From NCBI GenBank assembly GCA_963722715.1, contig CAVROA010000011.1:1-64000 (forward strand): a stretch of DNA of 64,000 nt, in the 5' to 3' direction. Every line of letters starts with the position of its first letter. The stretch's first letter is position 1. The notes under the pieces are model-generated. The model worked only from the letters and a program-made list of their open reading frames with translations, was not told the origin of the DNA and did not search any database. Source of the DNA: DASQGA01 sp963722715. GTDB taxonomy: Bacteria; Actinomycetota; Thermoleophilia; Gaiellales; Gaiellaceae. This document shows, piece after piece, positions 51,610-59,727 of the stretch. A program made the position numbers and the translations under genes.

Positions 51610-52539
51610 CTAGAAGAGGACTTCGACTCTGCGGAGGTCGTCTATGGGGTCGATGCGCGCCCGGTCACGGCCGGGGCCGCCCCTGACCACATCCCGAGTT
51701 CGGTCGCGCGTGTAGAAAACGTCGGCGTAGCGCTCGCCTGCCAGAAAATCTCGGCCGGGGCCTCCCCGGAGCACGTCGGTTCCCAAGCCCCCCCACAAAC
51801 GATCTCTTCCCCTTCCTCCAAGGAGATCGTCCGGACCCTCGGTACCGTCCAACTCGTCATTACCTGTGCCGCCCCGGAGCACGTCGGTGCCGAAGTCGCC
51901 TAAGAGAAAATCGTCGCCGCTTCCACCTGAGATGAAATCATCGTCACCCCCACCAATGGCCTCATCGTTTCCGGGCCCAGCCCGTATGACGTCGTCTCCA
52001 TAGCCACCGTGCAGCACGTCATTGCCGAGACCTCCATCGAGCGAATCCGCGCCTGGAGCGCCGACGAGATTTTGGGGACCCGGCCCCCCGATCAGCCGAT
52101 CGTCACCTAATCCCCCGTTCAAGGTCAAGAAGCGCCAGGCGCCGAAATTGTTTGCGGTCAGCGTGTCGTCGCCTCCGCCTCCTTGGAGATATCCGCCGCT
52201 GCTGCTGGTGAGATAGACGCTGTCGGCTCCGTCTTTTGTGCGAACCCAGGCTCTGTGGTCGCCGAGACCGGGCTCACAACGGACGCTGTTCGGGGTGATC
52301 GATACGCATCCGGCCTGGGCGAAAATATTTGCGTTCAGGTCTGTGATCGTGAAGACGCCCTCGGGTTCCTCTTGGATGCTGACGTCGTTGACCTCCCCGA
52401 GGGCAGCCTGGTAGTTGACGCGCAGCACCCCGGGCCGCCCCTCGACACTCGAAACCCAAGCCGTTGCGCCAAACGCGGGCTGAGCGAAAAGCATCCAGGC
52501 GAGCGTGACTCCGACCACAAGCTGGATCTTGAAGCGCAT
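51610..52539 (-). CDS. secreted RTX calcium-binding repeat protein
   Basis: This 309-residue exported protein has a signal peptide (IQLVVGVTLAWMLFAQPAFGA, cleavage near residue 25), a beta-rich domain of about 85 residues, then about twelve glycine/aspartate nonapeptides (GGxGxDxLxGG type: GGSGDDFLLGDFG, GGTGNDELDG) that fold into a calcium-bound parallel beta-roll. The C-terminus ends RIDPIDDLRRVEVLF, a style seen in actinobacterial RTX proteins. No catalytic domain is visible; a surface or matrix role is likely. Confidence 0.85.
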   Translation of the reverse strand: MRFKIQLVVGVTLAWMLFAQPAFGATAWVSSVEGRPGVLRVNYQAALGEVNDVSIQEEPEGVFTITDLNANIFAQAGCVSITPNSVRCEPGLGDHRAWVRTKDGADSVYLTSSSGGYLQGGGGDDTLTANNFGAWRFLTLNGGLGDDRLIGGPGPQNLVGAPGADSLDGGLGNDVLHGGYGDDVIRAGPGNDEAIGGGDDDFISGGSGDDFLLGDFGTDVLRGGTGNDELDGTEGPDDLLGGRGRDRLWGGLGTDVLRGGPGRDFLAGERYADVFYTRDRTRDVVRGGPGRDRARIDPIDDLRRVEVLF

Positions 52540-52638
52540 CGCCCGAGAGTACCGCCATGTAGCGTCCGGTACAAGACGCTTAGCGAGGCTTTCTAACGAG
52601 GCGCGACCTCCGGCCTACACTTGAAAGGAAGGATGCCA

Positions 52639-53052
52639 ATGACGCCCCGGCTCGCAACCAGCTTGACCATTCTCCTGCTCGCCCTCGCCGCCTTGGTGCC
52701 GACTGGCTGCGGCGTGGGGGGCGCAACCCCTGAAGAAAAGATCAGCGAAACGACCGACACGTACCTGCGCTCCCTCGCCTCGGGCGATACGGCCAAGGCA
52801 TGCGCGCAGCTCACCAGTGCCGCTAGGAACGGACTCGCCGCGCCCTGTCCGGAGGCGATGCAAACGATCGCGGCACGCGTCGGATCTGACGCGCTCAGCG
52901 AAGCGGCCGACGAGGGCGTCGACATTGAGGTCGATGGAGCGAAGAGCTCGGTGACGGTTCCGCAATTGAATGACGCCCTCCTTGAACTCCTCCGGACCGG
53001 CGAGCGCTGGGAGATCGACTCCGGTTACGAACTCGACGGTTCCGCAAACTGA
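52639..53052 (+). CDS. small exported lipoprotein
   Basis: This 137-residue protein from ATG 52639 (GGAAGG six bases upstream; ATG 52633 possible) has a lipoprotein signal with lipobox VPTGC. The mature part, PEEKISETTDTYLRSLASGD through ACAQLTSAARNGLA to a C-terminal WEIDSGYELDG, resembles NTF2/SnoaL-like lipoproteins that occur widely in actinobacteria. Ligand unknown. Confidence 0.75.
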   Translation: MTPRLATSLTILLLALAALVPTGCGVGGATPEEKISETTDTYLRSLASGDTAKACAQLTSAARNGLAAPCPEAMQTIAARVGSDALSEAADEGVDIEVDGAKSSVTVPQLNDALLELLRTGERWEIDSGYELDGSAN

Positions 53053-53099
53053 AGCACGGAGGCGGCATTGTCGCCCGAGACACCCGAGTAGCCTCCCGT

Positions 53100-53226
53100 T
53101 CATTCGGCACGCCAGTCAAACCACGGCCTGCTCCAGCGGCGCGGCGCCCCGGTCACCTCGTCCGGCGGGCCCCAGTACACGCCTCGAGCTGGATCGTCTT
53201 CGTACGTCTCGACCTCGGTGCCCCTC
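53100..53226 (-). pseudogene. 3' remnant of a gene, copy A
   Basis: Leftward reading gives VETYEDDPARGVYWGPPDEV, then TGAPRRWSRPWFDWRAE and a stop at 53100-53102. Upstream the frame breaks and stops appear, so only the C-terminal part remains. A related C-terminus (copy B) lies at 54345-54449, showing that two paralogues once stood here. Family unknown. Confidence 0.5.
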
Positions 53227-53288
53227 CCGGCCGTAGCGCGGTGAGGACCTCGGCAGGCGCCTAGTGGTTACCGATCGGCGGTCTCGAC

Positions 53289-53969
53289 TTACGCTGATGG
53301 GCTCGACGTGCCGGACTGCAGTAGCCGGGTGAAACGCTCGTCGCCGCGAAGGCTCGTAAAGTCCTCGTCGTCCGCCGCCCAGCCGCGCACACGCTCGTCA
53401 CGGGAGGCGACCTCCAGGTACGCCAGGGCGGCGTCGGCGTTCCCCGCGCGAGCTTCGTAGCAGGCCAACTGGTAGTTCAGGTGTGGGTGGTCGGGGTAAT
53501 CGGCCAGGCCGTCGCGGGCGATCGCGACGGCCTCCTCGAAGTCGCCTGCCTGGTAGGCCGGTTCTGCCGCGTACCAGTACTCGAACGGTGACACGGGTAG
53601 GGCGGAGCCGGGGCGGCCTCCGACAACCACGACCGTGGTCGGAGCAGCACCGGCCGTCGCCTCGCGGTGTACGCCGGGCGGTACGAACACGAAGGTGCCT
53701 CTGGGCGCCTCGAGGTCGGAGTCCGCAACCCGGAATCGCGCCGTGCCCTCGACGACGAGGTAGATCTCTTCGTGGCGCCCCGAGCCAGGGCTCGTCTCGT
53801 CGTGTGGCTCGATGAGCTCAGCCCCGATCTCCTCGGCCGTATACGCGTTGATGCCGAAGCCCGTCACACCGAGCTGTCGCCGGACGGGCCGCCAGAGGCT
53901 TCCGTTTCCGACCCGCGGCAACTCGTCCAGGTGCGCGACTTTCCATGTGTTCTGAGGCGAGTCGGCCAT
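53289..53969 (-). CDS. cupin domain protein with TPR-like C-terminus
   Basis: This 226-residue protein has a cupin barrel (residues about 25-125) with metal-ligand motif GSGRHEEIYLVVEGTARFRV and second motif PPGVHREATA. The C-terminal 90 residues form tetratricopeptide-like helices (EPAYQAGDFEEAVAIARDGL, HPHLNYQLACYEARAGNADA). Small-molecule binding or isomerase activity is possible; no substrate can be named. Confidence 0.88.
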   Translation of the reverse strand: MADSPQNTWKVAHLDELPRVGNGSLWRPVRRQLGVTGFGINAYTAEEIGAELIEPHDETSPGSGRHEEIYLVVEGTARFRVADSDLEAPRGTFVFVPPGVHREATAGAAPTTVVVVGGRPGSALPVSPFEYWYAAEPAYQAGDFEEAVAIARDGLADYPDHPHLNYQLACYEARAGNADAALAYLEVASRDERVRGWAADDEDFTSLRGDERFTRLLQSGTSSPSA

Positions 53970-54083
53970 GCCAGCAGGTTAGCGCCGGGCGAGAGGATGC
54001 TTCGCCTCGACGACCAAAGCGGCGGAGGGCCGCGTAGCACTTTCGGCCACGGCTCCATCTTGCTATCCATGCGCCTTCTAGGC

Positions 54084-54343
54084 CAGTCAGGGATTATCGC
54101 CGCTCTGTAGTCGCGCGGCTGCTTCCGCATCAGCGCCGCCACGGGGTTCGTGCCCGCGATCGCGCCGCCGGTACCGCCGCCCACGACTGGAACACCTCTG
54201 AGCCGGCGCTTGTCGCCCGCCAAGGTGGCGCTTGTCACGGTCGCGGGGTTGACCGGTTCCGCCTCGACTACGGCACGGGCGATCATCCGCTCGGCTTCGG
54301 CGTCGAGGCTCTTCTGACGAAGCCAGCTGGCGAGTTCTGTCAT
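54084..54343 (-). pseudogene. possible truncated gene next to remnant copy B
   Basis: ATG 54343 overlaps the stop of remnant copy B (ATGA). It encodes a plausible start MTELASWLRQKSLDAEAERM, continuing to VVEAEPVNPATVTSATLAGD and a glycine-rich stretch, then non-coding-like sequence; the frame runs on to 53864, inside the cupin gene. It looks like the 5' part of a second gene from the same lost operon. The rest of 53970-54621 holds nothing else supportable. Confidence 0.4.
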
Positions 54344-54344
54344 G

Positions 54345-54449
54345 CGCTGTCAGCCCGCCAGTCGTACCAGAGCCTGCTCCAACGGATCGGCACCCCGCCA
54401 TGAAACTCGGACGGTGGACCCCAGTAGATGCGGCGCTCATAAGCCGATG
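54345..54449 (-). pseudogene. 3' remnant of a gene, copy B
   Basis: Leftward reading gives AYERRIYWGPPSEFHGGVPI, then RWSRLWYDWRADSA and a stop overlapping the following ATG. An in-frame TGA lies just upstream, so the 5' part is lost. The WGPP-x-E..RWSR-x-W-x-DWRA pattern equals that of copy A at 53100. Confidence 0.5.
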
Positions 54450-54621
54450 GTCAGAGCGGCCCCTGACAGGCGGATACGAACGGCCAGGAGTCGGCCGAAG
54501 CTGGAAGGGGTGTGGAGCCCCCTGGGAGGGGAGGGTTCGGGGCTAACGTCCGCGTGCCGACGGGCGTGCGACTGCCAAGAGCTGGCTTATGAGGAAGGGC
54601 AGGCGCGACCTGCGCGGGCGG

Positions 54622-55224
54622 TCACCGCTCCCCCGCGAGCATGCTGCACGCGGACCGCGCGAGCGATCTGCGGCCAAGCAAGATTACGGCGATGACAGCG
54701 GACTCCGCGACCAAGATGTAAAGCGGATAGATCAGCAGCGCGGGTGCCACCTCACCGACTGCGGCGATTGCGAATGCGGTCGAGACGAGACCGATGACGT
54801 AGGTCGAGAGTGTCTCGGACTCGGGTTGCCGGTAGGTCTTCGGAACCATCAGCCCCACGGCGATGGTGTCGGCGACGACGACCGCACAGGTCGCCACGAC
54901 CGGGTCGTCTGCGATTTGCCAGCCGACGATGCCGAGTGCCGCGATCCCGAGCAGGGTCAGCTCTAGCGGGCTGACGCCGCCGACACCGTGCCGGATTGCG
55001 AGCGCGAAGACAACGCCGCAGGCCAGTGCCTGCCCGGCCGCGAGGGCGAGGCTCCATGTCCCACCGCTTGCCCACTGCGAAGCGAACACGACGAACGCGA
55101 GCGTCCCCCAGATTCCCCAGGTCGCACGATGGGGTCGCGTCGATCCGCGCAGGGTGTCGCGTATGTAGGGAGCCGTCGCGACCACCTGGAGGATCCCCGC
55201 CAGTACGCCGAAGGCCGCCAGCAT
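54622..55224 (-). CDS. PQ-loop-like multi-spanning membrane protein
   Basis: A 200-residue protein with about seven hydrophobic helices. Two similar halves each contain a proline in a helix start followed by a polar turn (VVATAPYIRDTLRGSTRPHR and GLMVPKTYRQPESETLSTY), the arrangement of PQ-loop/SWEET-like proteins. A transport function is possible; substrate unknown. Confidence 0.65.
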   Translation of the reverse strand: MLAAFGVLAGILQVVATAPYIRDTLRGSTRPHRATWGIWGTLAFVVFASQWASGGTWSLALAAGQALACGVVFALAIRHGVGGVSPLELTLLGIAALGIVGWQIADDPVVATCAVVVADTIAVGLMVPKTYRQPESETLSTYVIGLVSTAFAIAAVGEVAPALLIYPLYILVAESAVIAVILLGRRSLARSACSMLAGER

Positions 55225-55278
55225 CGCGAGTGAGCGTAACGGGAGCGTTCAGCTGCGGCCGTAGGCGTACTCGGGGGC

Positions 55279-55389
55279 ATGGGCGGCGCCCTCATCGGCG
55301 GCTTCGTAGCCAACGAGAGCCAAGCAGATTTGTTACATGCTGAGCAGCAAGCCGCAACACGGAACGTACGCAGAGAGACGGTGAACTAG
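55279..55389 (+). pseudogene. possible glycine-zipper gene fragment
   Basis: ATG 55279 reads MGGALIGGFVANESQADLLH, then AEQQAATRNVRRETVN and a stop (36 residues). The frame upstream (AAVGVLGG) continues the glycine-zipper pattern back to a stop, suggesting the 3' end of a longer gene of this membrane type. Weak evidence. Confidence 0.3.
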
Positions 55390-55399
55390 GCCGGCGGGC

Positions 55400-55642
55400 C
55401 TAAGCCAAGGCGATAAGTGCAACACCCAGTCCGAGAACGAGAGTGGCGACAGCGAGCCATATCGAAGCCCAAAGCCGAAGCTCCGAGGCACTCGGTGGCG
55501 CTTCGCCACGGCGAGCCCAAATGAACAGGAGCCATTGGGTGCGGCCTTGAATCCACCGCTCCTCTGGTGTCCGAATGACACGAAGTGTCGGCCACGCCAG
55601 CGCGAGGCCACATGCGATGAGGAGCGCTCCGCCGACTACCAC
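55400..55642 (-). CDS. small two-helix membrane protein
   Basis: An 80-residue protein with helices at about 3-20 and 57-78 (IWLAVATLVLGLGVALIALA), joined by a basic amphipathic loop with EERWIQGRTQWLLFIWARRG. No family is recognised. Confidence 0.5.
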   Translation of the reverse strand: MVVGGALLIACGLALAWPTLRVIRTPEERWIQGRTQWLLFIWARRGEAPPSASELRLWASIWLAVATLVLGLGVALIALA

Positions 55643-55821
55643 ACGTCCAAACTAACCGACAGGCTTGGCGACCTCGGCGAATAGTTAGCCGAGCTCTCCG
55701 CTCGACACTAGAGATTCAGGCAAACCGCGGGTGGTACGATCGAGCTGCCGAGGCTCTCGCTTACGGAAGCCCTCCCCGGTACGGCGCCCACTCGAGCGCT
55801 GTCTGCTGTACGGGGAAGCCA

Positions 55822-56148
55822 ATGGACGACATGGAAAATGCGCGCCTGAGGAAGGATGCCCGAAGCCAGTCCTTGCTCCGCGAGCTGAACGAACGAATCA
55901 ACGCAAGCCGGCAGCCTTCGACCTTCATCGAGTTCCTCTGCGAGTGCGCCTCATGCGCCGGTCTGGTCGCACTGACCGAGGACGAGTACGAGTCCGTCCG
56001 CGCCGACCCGACTCACTTCCTGGTGGCGCCGGGCCACGTCTTCCCGGATGTCGAGCGCATCGTGGCGCAGGACCGGCGCTTTCTCGTCGTCGAGAAGATC
56101 AATCAAGCAGCCGAGTTCGCCACGGCGGCCGATCCACGCTCTACGTGA
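55822..56148 (+). CDS. conserved-looking small cytoplasmic protein
   Basis: This 108-residue protein has the pattern LRELNERINASRQPSTFIEF, LCECASCAGLVALTEDEYES, HFLVAPGHVFPDVERIVAQD and RFLVVEK, which I recall from a small family frequent in deep-branching actinobacteria. The Cys pair could bind metal. The stop overlaps the next start (TGATG). Confidence 0.7.
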   Translation: MDDMENARLRKDARSQSLLRELNERINASRQPSTFIEFLCECASCAGLVALTEDEYESVRADPTHFLVAPGHVFPDVERIVAQDRRFLVVEKINQAAEFATAADPRST

Positions 56149-56333
56149 TGGCGCCGGCGGAAGCGTCTGCCAGCAAGACAGAGCTCTACTGCGGCCGCTG
56201 CCTGAGGGTGACTCTTCACGAGCAGGTAGAAATCCCGCCGTTCAAGGATTCGCGCGGTGGGACGGATCCAGGCCGGCTCGACTGGCATTGCTCTGAGTGC
56301 GGCGATATGTACGAGCCTCCACCCGAGACCTAG
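56148..56333 (+). CDS. small zinc-ribbon protein
   Basis: This 61-residue protein starts at ATG 56148, overlapping the previous stop. Two CxxC knuckles (LYCGRCLRVTLHEQ and WHCSECGDMYEP) predict a zinc ribbon. It is translationally coupled to the previous gene, so a joint role is likely; function unknown. Confidence 0.65.
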   Translation: MAPAEASASKTELYCGRCLRVTLHEQVEIPPFKDSRGGTDPGRLDWHCSECGDMYEPPPET

Positions 56334-56361
56334 CTCGCGCATCGGGAGGAACACCTGCGGC

Positions 56362-56570
56362 ATGCGACTACGAACCGGCGACCCCACCCTGCTCGATGAC
56401 CTGCGCGCCCATTCGACCGCTCGGGCTTCGCCGTTGAGAGCACGGGCGATGCCGACCTAAAAGTTCAGCCAAAACTTCTCGTTCTCGGTATCCAGCCCGC
56501 GGCGGCAGAGGCATACGAAGGGAGGGCCCCGACGTGCGGACCCTCCCGATGCGTGACTTACGGCAGCTAG
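56362..56570 (+). pseudogene. possible frameshifted small gene
   Basis: ATG 56362 (GGGAGGA upstream) encodes MRLRTGDPTLLDDLRAH, similar in style to the start of the protein at 16155. One base is then missing near 56413, and another frame continues as FDRSGFAVESTGDADLKVQP with a tail to TAG 56568-56570. Evidence is short and weak. Confidence 0.35.
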
Positions 56571-56572
56571 AA

Positions 56573-56881
56573 CTAGGAGGTGACGCCGTTCTTGTGCGTC
56601 ATGACCTTGCCGCTCGTGATCTTGGGCGGGTTCGGGAGCGCGGACTCGAGCCTCTCGTCGCGAATCCAGGTCGCGGCGACCTTCGTCGACTCGTCAGCCT
56701 GCTCAGGAGTCTCGAAGAGTCCGAGCGAGCTGATGACGCCGTTGTCGGCCTCGATCAGGTAGTAGCCCTTGAAGCCCTGAAGCTGGCTCAGCTTCGGGAC
56801 GAGGGTCTCGTTGACCTTGTCGGTCAGCTCGACCGTGCGATTCTGGTCGACACCGTCGTAACGGCGAATGGTCGCATGCAT
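56573..56881 (-). CDS. ABM-like dimeric alpha-beta barrel protein
   Basis: A 102-residue protein with a clear ribosome site (AAGGAGCACC). The start MHATIRRYDGVDQNRTVEL, the centre LQGFKGYYLIEADNGVISSL and GLFETPEQADESTKVAATWI match small antibiotic-biosynthesis-monooxygenase-like proteins that dimerise through beta sheets. Activity is unknown; such proteins often bind haem or small ligands. Confidence 0.75.
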   Translation of the reverse strand: MHATIRRYDGVDQNRTVELTDKVNETLVPKLSQLQGFKGYYLIEADNGVISSLGLFETPEQADESTKVAATWIRDERLESALPNPPKITSGKVMTHKNGVTS

Positions 56882-57386
56882 ATGGTGCTCCTTCTGTTAT
56901 CTCACAGGGCAGAAAGTCCGAACGAACTTCTGCTGCGCTCAGGGCCAGGTGTGACAGACGGAGCCTCGGCGGCTTCAACGCTAGAGCCCAACGCGCTGTG
57001 TTCAACGTAGCAGCGATTCGTGCCTACCCGTCGGGTGCGGACAATCGTCGGCCAACCTGATCCGAGCGCGCCCGCTCTAAGGCACGGCCCCGAGGCCTTT
57101 GTAAGCATTTCCCCCGTCCTGCTCCACTCGCTGCGTCCCACGGACGGCCCTACCCCGTCCACGCAAGAGAGTGGCCCCGCAACAGGATTCCGTTTGCCTT
57201 AAAGCTCCTCGCCTTGCGCGCAATGCGCGTCGGTGGAGTGCGGGCTTCAGGCCAGACTCTGGCTGCGAGGCCAGGCAAGTGAGCATTGTATCTTGTTTGG
57301 TCCAGCGCGCGCTTCGCCCGCCGTTGCATCAGGCAGGTGGAGCGGAACGCGCCTGCGTGGACCGCGGCTGACATCATGGTTGCGAG
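56882..57386. other. gap without a supportable gene
   Basis: These 505 bases show open frames on both strands but none with a ribosome site, recognisable motif or coherent codon bias. Base composition is slightly less GC-rich than the core genes. Probably intergenic debris. Confidence 0.5.
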
Positions 57387-57668
57387 GTGGCTACCAACAT
57401 CCCGAGCTTCGACGAGCTCCTCGATCTGCTGCGCGTGCGGCTGCAGCTCGCGGACGACGTCAACATAGGCGAGCTTCACAGCTTCAAAGTGCTGATGGCC
57501 GACAAAGCCAACGTCGTCGCCGATGGGTGGTACGGGGACGCGTTCGCAGAGCTCCAAGCGCAGGGACACCTGGACACGCCCTCGAGCCTTGGGAACGGCG
57601 GCGACGCGTTCGCGCGACTCTCAGCTGAAGGCCGCCTGCACCTCCGGACGATCGCCGACTCCACGTAG
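57387..57668 (+). CDS. hypothetical protein
   Basis: A 93-residue frame from GTG 57387 with helical start (IPSFDELLDLLRVRLQLADD) and a charged, Gly/Ala-rich rest (YGDAFAELQAQGHLDTPSS). No recognised family, and the ribosome site is weak. Kept because its composition fits a folded soluble protein. Confidence 0.45.
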   Translation: MATNIPSFDELLDLLRVRLQLADDVNIGELHSFKVLMADKANVVADGWYGDAFAELQAQGHLDTPSSLGNGGDAFARLSAEGRLHLRTIADST

Positions 57669-57780
57669 CACCTGGCTTTGGTCCGATCACGGGCTGTTCC
57701 ATTCGCAGCGTAAGCCGCGCACGTTGCAAAGACGGCTCGGCTTTGGCGTAGAGTCGCTACGCCCCTAACGAAAGGATCAC

Positions 57781-57864
57781 GTGTCGATTCTCTGGATCGT
57801 CGTAATTGTCATTCTTGTGTTGGTTCTCCTCGGCTACTTTGGCCGGGGCCGATTCTCCAGATAG
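57781..57864 (+). CDS. 27-residue single-span membrane peptide
   Basis: GTG 57781 follows AAAGGA by six bases and encodes MSILWIVVIVILVLVLLGYF, then GRGRFSR. One hydrophobic helix and a basic cytoplasmic tail are typical of small membrane proteins that modulate larger complexes. Confidence 0.55.
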   Translation: MSILWIVVIVILVLVLLGYFGRGRFSR

Positions 57865-57918
57865 CCGCACGCCCCATCTTGCTTCGTTTGGCTAGGCGCT
57901 TCGCTAGACCCTCCCTAG

Positions 57919-58284
57919 TCAGCGGATGTTCCCCGCCCAGCGCACCAGCACCTCGGCCGCCGGCAAGAGCGTTCGGCTGTCGAGGAGGCCTGCAAGAGCC
58001 TGGGCCGCCGGCTTCGCTCGTCGACCATCCAGCATGGCGAGCAGGCCGAGCACGGCGGTCGCCTCCTCGAGCGTGACCTTGTTGTCGCCGCAGTAGCGAG
58101 CGTGCCAGCGGAGCGCTGCGGCGCGAAACCGCGTTGGCTCTTTCGCGAGGATCAGGAGAGTGAGCTCGAGGGCCTCGGCGAGGCCGACGTGCTTGAGCTC
58201 GATGGCGGCGGCTCGGGCGGCGAGGAGGTTGCCGTTGTCGAGCGCTCGGCGGAAGCGCGCGTAGGCCGAGCCACTCGAGGTCAT
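57919..58284 (-). CDS. helical protein of unknown function
   Basis: A 121-residue protein starting MTSSGSAYARFRRALDNGNL, then LAARAAAIELKHVGLAEALE, TRFRAAALRWHARYC and an Ala/Leu-rich helical rest. I recall small actinobacterial proteins of this type (SAYxRFxRAL..RWHARF) found singly in accessory regions. It is all-helical with no membrane segment. An ATG six codons upstream is possible. Confidence 0.65.
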   Translation of the reverse strand: MTSSGSAYARFRRALDNGNLLAARAAAIELKHVGLAEALELTLLILAKEPTRFRAAALRWHARYCGDNKVTLEEATAVLGLLAMLDGRRAKPAAQALAGLLDSRTLLPAAEVLVRWAGNIR

Positions 58285-58419
58285 GCGAACGCATGTTCGC
58301 ACAAAGGCTAGCTTGTGACTCCGTGCCGCAGGATCGGCCGCGAACAGCGAGCACAGAGGATCCCGCCCGCTCGAGGGGGCATTTTCGTCGGCTACTGAGT
58401 CGGCCGTTTGAAATCTTGC

Positions 58420-58444
58420 GCGGGTTCGATTCCCGCCGCCTCCA
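58420..58444 (+). other. tmRNA-like 3' end fragment, candidate attachment site
   Basis: T-stem GCGGG (58420-58424), T-loop TTCGATT, CCCGC (58432-58436), then CGCCTCCA (58437-58444) reproduces the 3' end of a tRNA-like molecule. The acceptor strand has U at the position expected to face G3, the alanine identity pair of tmRNA. No full tRNA can be folded upstream. Phages and satellites often integrate at this end of ssrA and leave such duplicates; an integrase gene lies at 63704. Confidence 0.55.
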
Positions 58445-58459
58445 TTGGAGGGGCCTTAG

Positions 58460-58996
58460 CTAAATCGTGAGGCAGCGCTTGAGGCCGAGCTCCGCCATCT
58501 GGCGCTGCATGTCGTCGATCGCACCCTGGAGCTCGAGGCGCGCGGTGTTGGTCGTCTCGAAGTCGAACGCCTGGTATGCGTTGACCATCGTCTGGGCGGA
58601 ATCGGTCACCTTGTCCATCGTGTCGAGCAGGCGATCGATGTCGGCTTGCGCTTCGGCCGGCTCGTCGAGCGCCCGCAGTTGGTTCGTGGAGGTGGCCACG
58701 ATCGGGATCACGTTCTGAATCCACGTTATTCGCGCGTCGGAATCGTCGGGATCCCCGCCGGGATTCGGGCCGAGCGCGATCACCTGGCTGTCCGCGCCGC
58801 GGCAGATCGACTCCGCGTCACTCCGCCAGCCCTCGAGGGCTGCGTTCGACGTCGTGACGACTGGCGGCGGCGGAGTGTTCGAGCTCTTGTCGCCGCCGCC
58901 GAAGGCGACGTAGAGCGCCACCACGCCGCCCACGATGGCGGCAAGGCTAGTCAGCACACCCCCGAGGCTCGTGAAGAACTTGGTGACGCGTTCCAT
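58460..58996 (-). CDS. membrane-anchored protein of unknown function
   Basis: A 178-residue protein with one N-terminal helix (LGGVLTSLAAIVGGVVALYVAF), a Pro/Ser/Thr linker (SSNTPPPPVVTTS) and an extracellular-type helical domain with two cysteines (ESICRGADSQ and LKRCLTI). Likely a type II or lipoprotein-like surface protein of the integrated element. No motif recognised. Confidence 0.7.
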   Translation of the reverse strand: MERVTKFFTSLGGVLTSLAAIVGGVVALYVAFGGGDKSSNTPPPPVVTTSNAALEGWRSDAESICRGADSQVIALGPNPGGDPDDSDARITWIQNVIPIVATSTNQLRALDEPAEAQADIDRLLDTMDKVTDSAQTMVNAYQAFDFETTNTARLELQGAIDDMQRQMAELGLKRCLTI

Positions 58997-59445
58997 GGAG
59001 AGCGCTCAACCCCCTTGAGGTCGATGCGGCAACGCTCCGCGGTACGACCATACTCCTCGCCCGGCGGCAACAAAAGCGGGGAGCCCGGCGTGCCGGCCCC
59101 CGCGGTGGATGCGCGCCTCAGGCGGCCAGGTCGAACGTCGGCACGGCGAGGATCTCGTGACAACGGGGCCTACGGCTCCCGCTCGAGACATTGCTTGCCC
59201 ACATCCACCGCAACTTTGCATCGGGGAGGGAAACGGATACTGCGGGGTAGAACGGGCCTTGGCGTCGCGTCTTGACTGCCCCCCTCCACTTTTTCTCGCG
59301 AGAGAGTGCGCGGTACTGAGGGACCTGTCGCCTTGATGGAGAGCGCCCCCCCGGTACAGAAAGAGAGGGTTGCCCGCGTGGGCAAAGGACGAAGTGGAGA
59401 CGCACTCCGTTGGCGGACCCACGCGGGCCGTGCCGCCGCCACTCT
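58997..59445. other. gap in the integrated element, with an inverted repeat
   Basis: No gene is convincing in these 449 bases; leftward frames contain a CGGCG-rich Cys segment but no start or family. CCCGCGTGGG (59373-59382) and CCCACGCGGG (59418-59427) form a perfect 10-bp inverted repeat with a 35-base interior. Confidence 0.5.
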
Positions 59446-59727
59446 CTAACTCACCCGTGCGATCTCGGCCTCGAGGACGATGATCGCAGCCTCGATCTCG
59501 CGTGCCAGCTGAGTCCCAGTTTTCTCGGACCATGAGCCCTGTAAGAACTGGCGCCGGTCGCCGAGCGAAAAGGCAATCTCGAGCTGCTGCACCAGTCCGG
59601 CTCGTTCGCGCTGGAGACCGGCGAGGTATTCGGCTGCCTTCTCCTCGGCGTGGGCGGCGTGCTCGCCGTTCTCGAGTGCGGCGATCTCGCGCCGAAGCTC
59701 CCTGATCTTCTTGTCGACGCCGGTCAT
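59446..59727 (-). CDS. coiled-coil protein downstream of the capsid gene
   Basis: A 93-residue protein from ATG 59727, which overlaps the capsid stop (ATGA). Heptad-like KKIRELRREIAALENGE and AAEYLAGLQRERAGLVQQLE followed by a second helix with LAREIEAAIIVLEAEIARVS predict a coiled coil. By position it might be a capsid-associated or scaffold-type factor; that is inference. Confidence 0.7.
   Translation of the reverse strand: MTGVDKKIRELRREIAALENGEHAAHAEEKAAEYLAGLQRERAGLVQQLEIAFSLGDRRQFLQGSWSEKTGTQLAREIEAAIIVLEAEIARVS

Noticed and set aside
58375..58444. A complete tRNA using GGGGGC as its 5' acceptor strand
   Set aside because: No D-arm or anticodon arm can be folded in the 36 bases between; only the 3' end is convincing.
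59006..59533. Leftward frame with CGGCG cysteines as a zinc-ribbon recombinase
   Set aside because: No start signal, no recombinase motifs, and the composition becomes low-complexity on both sides.
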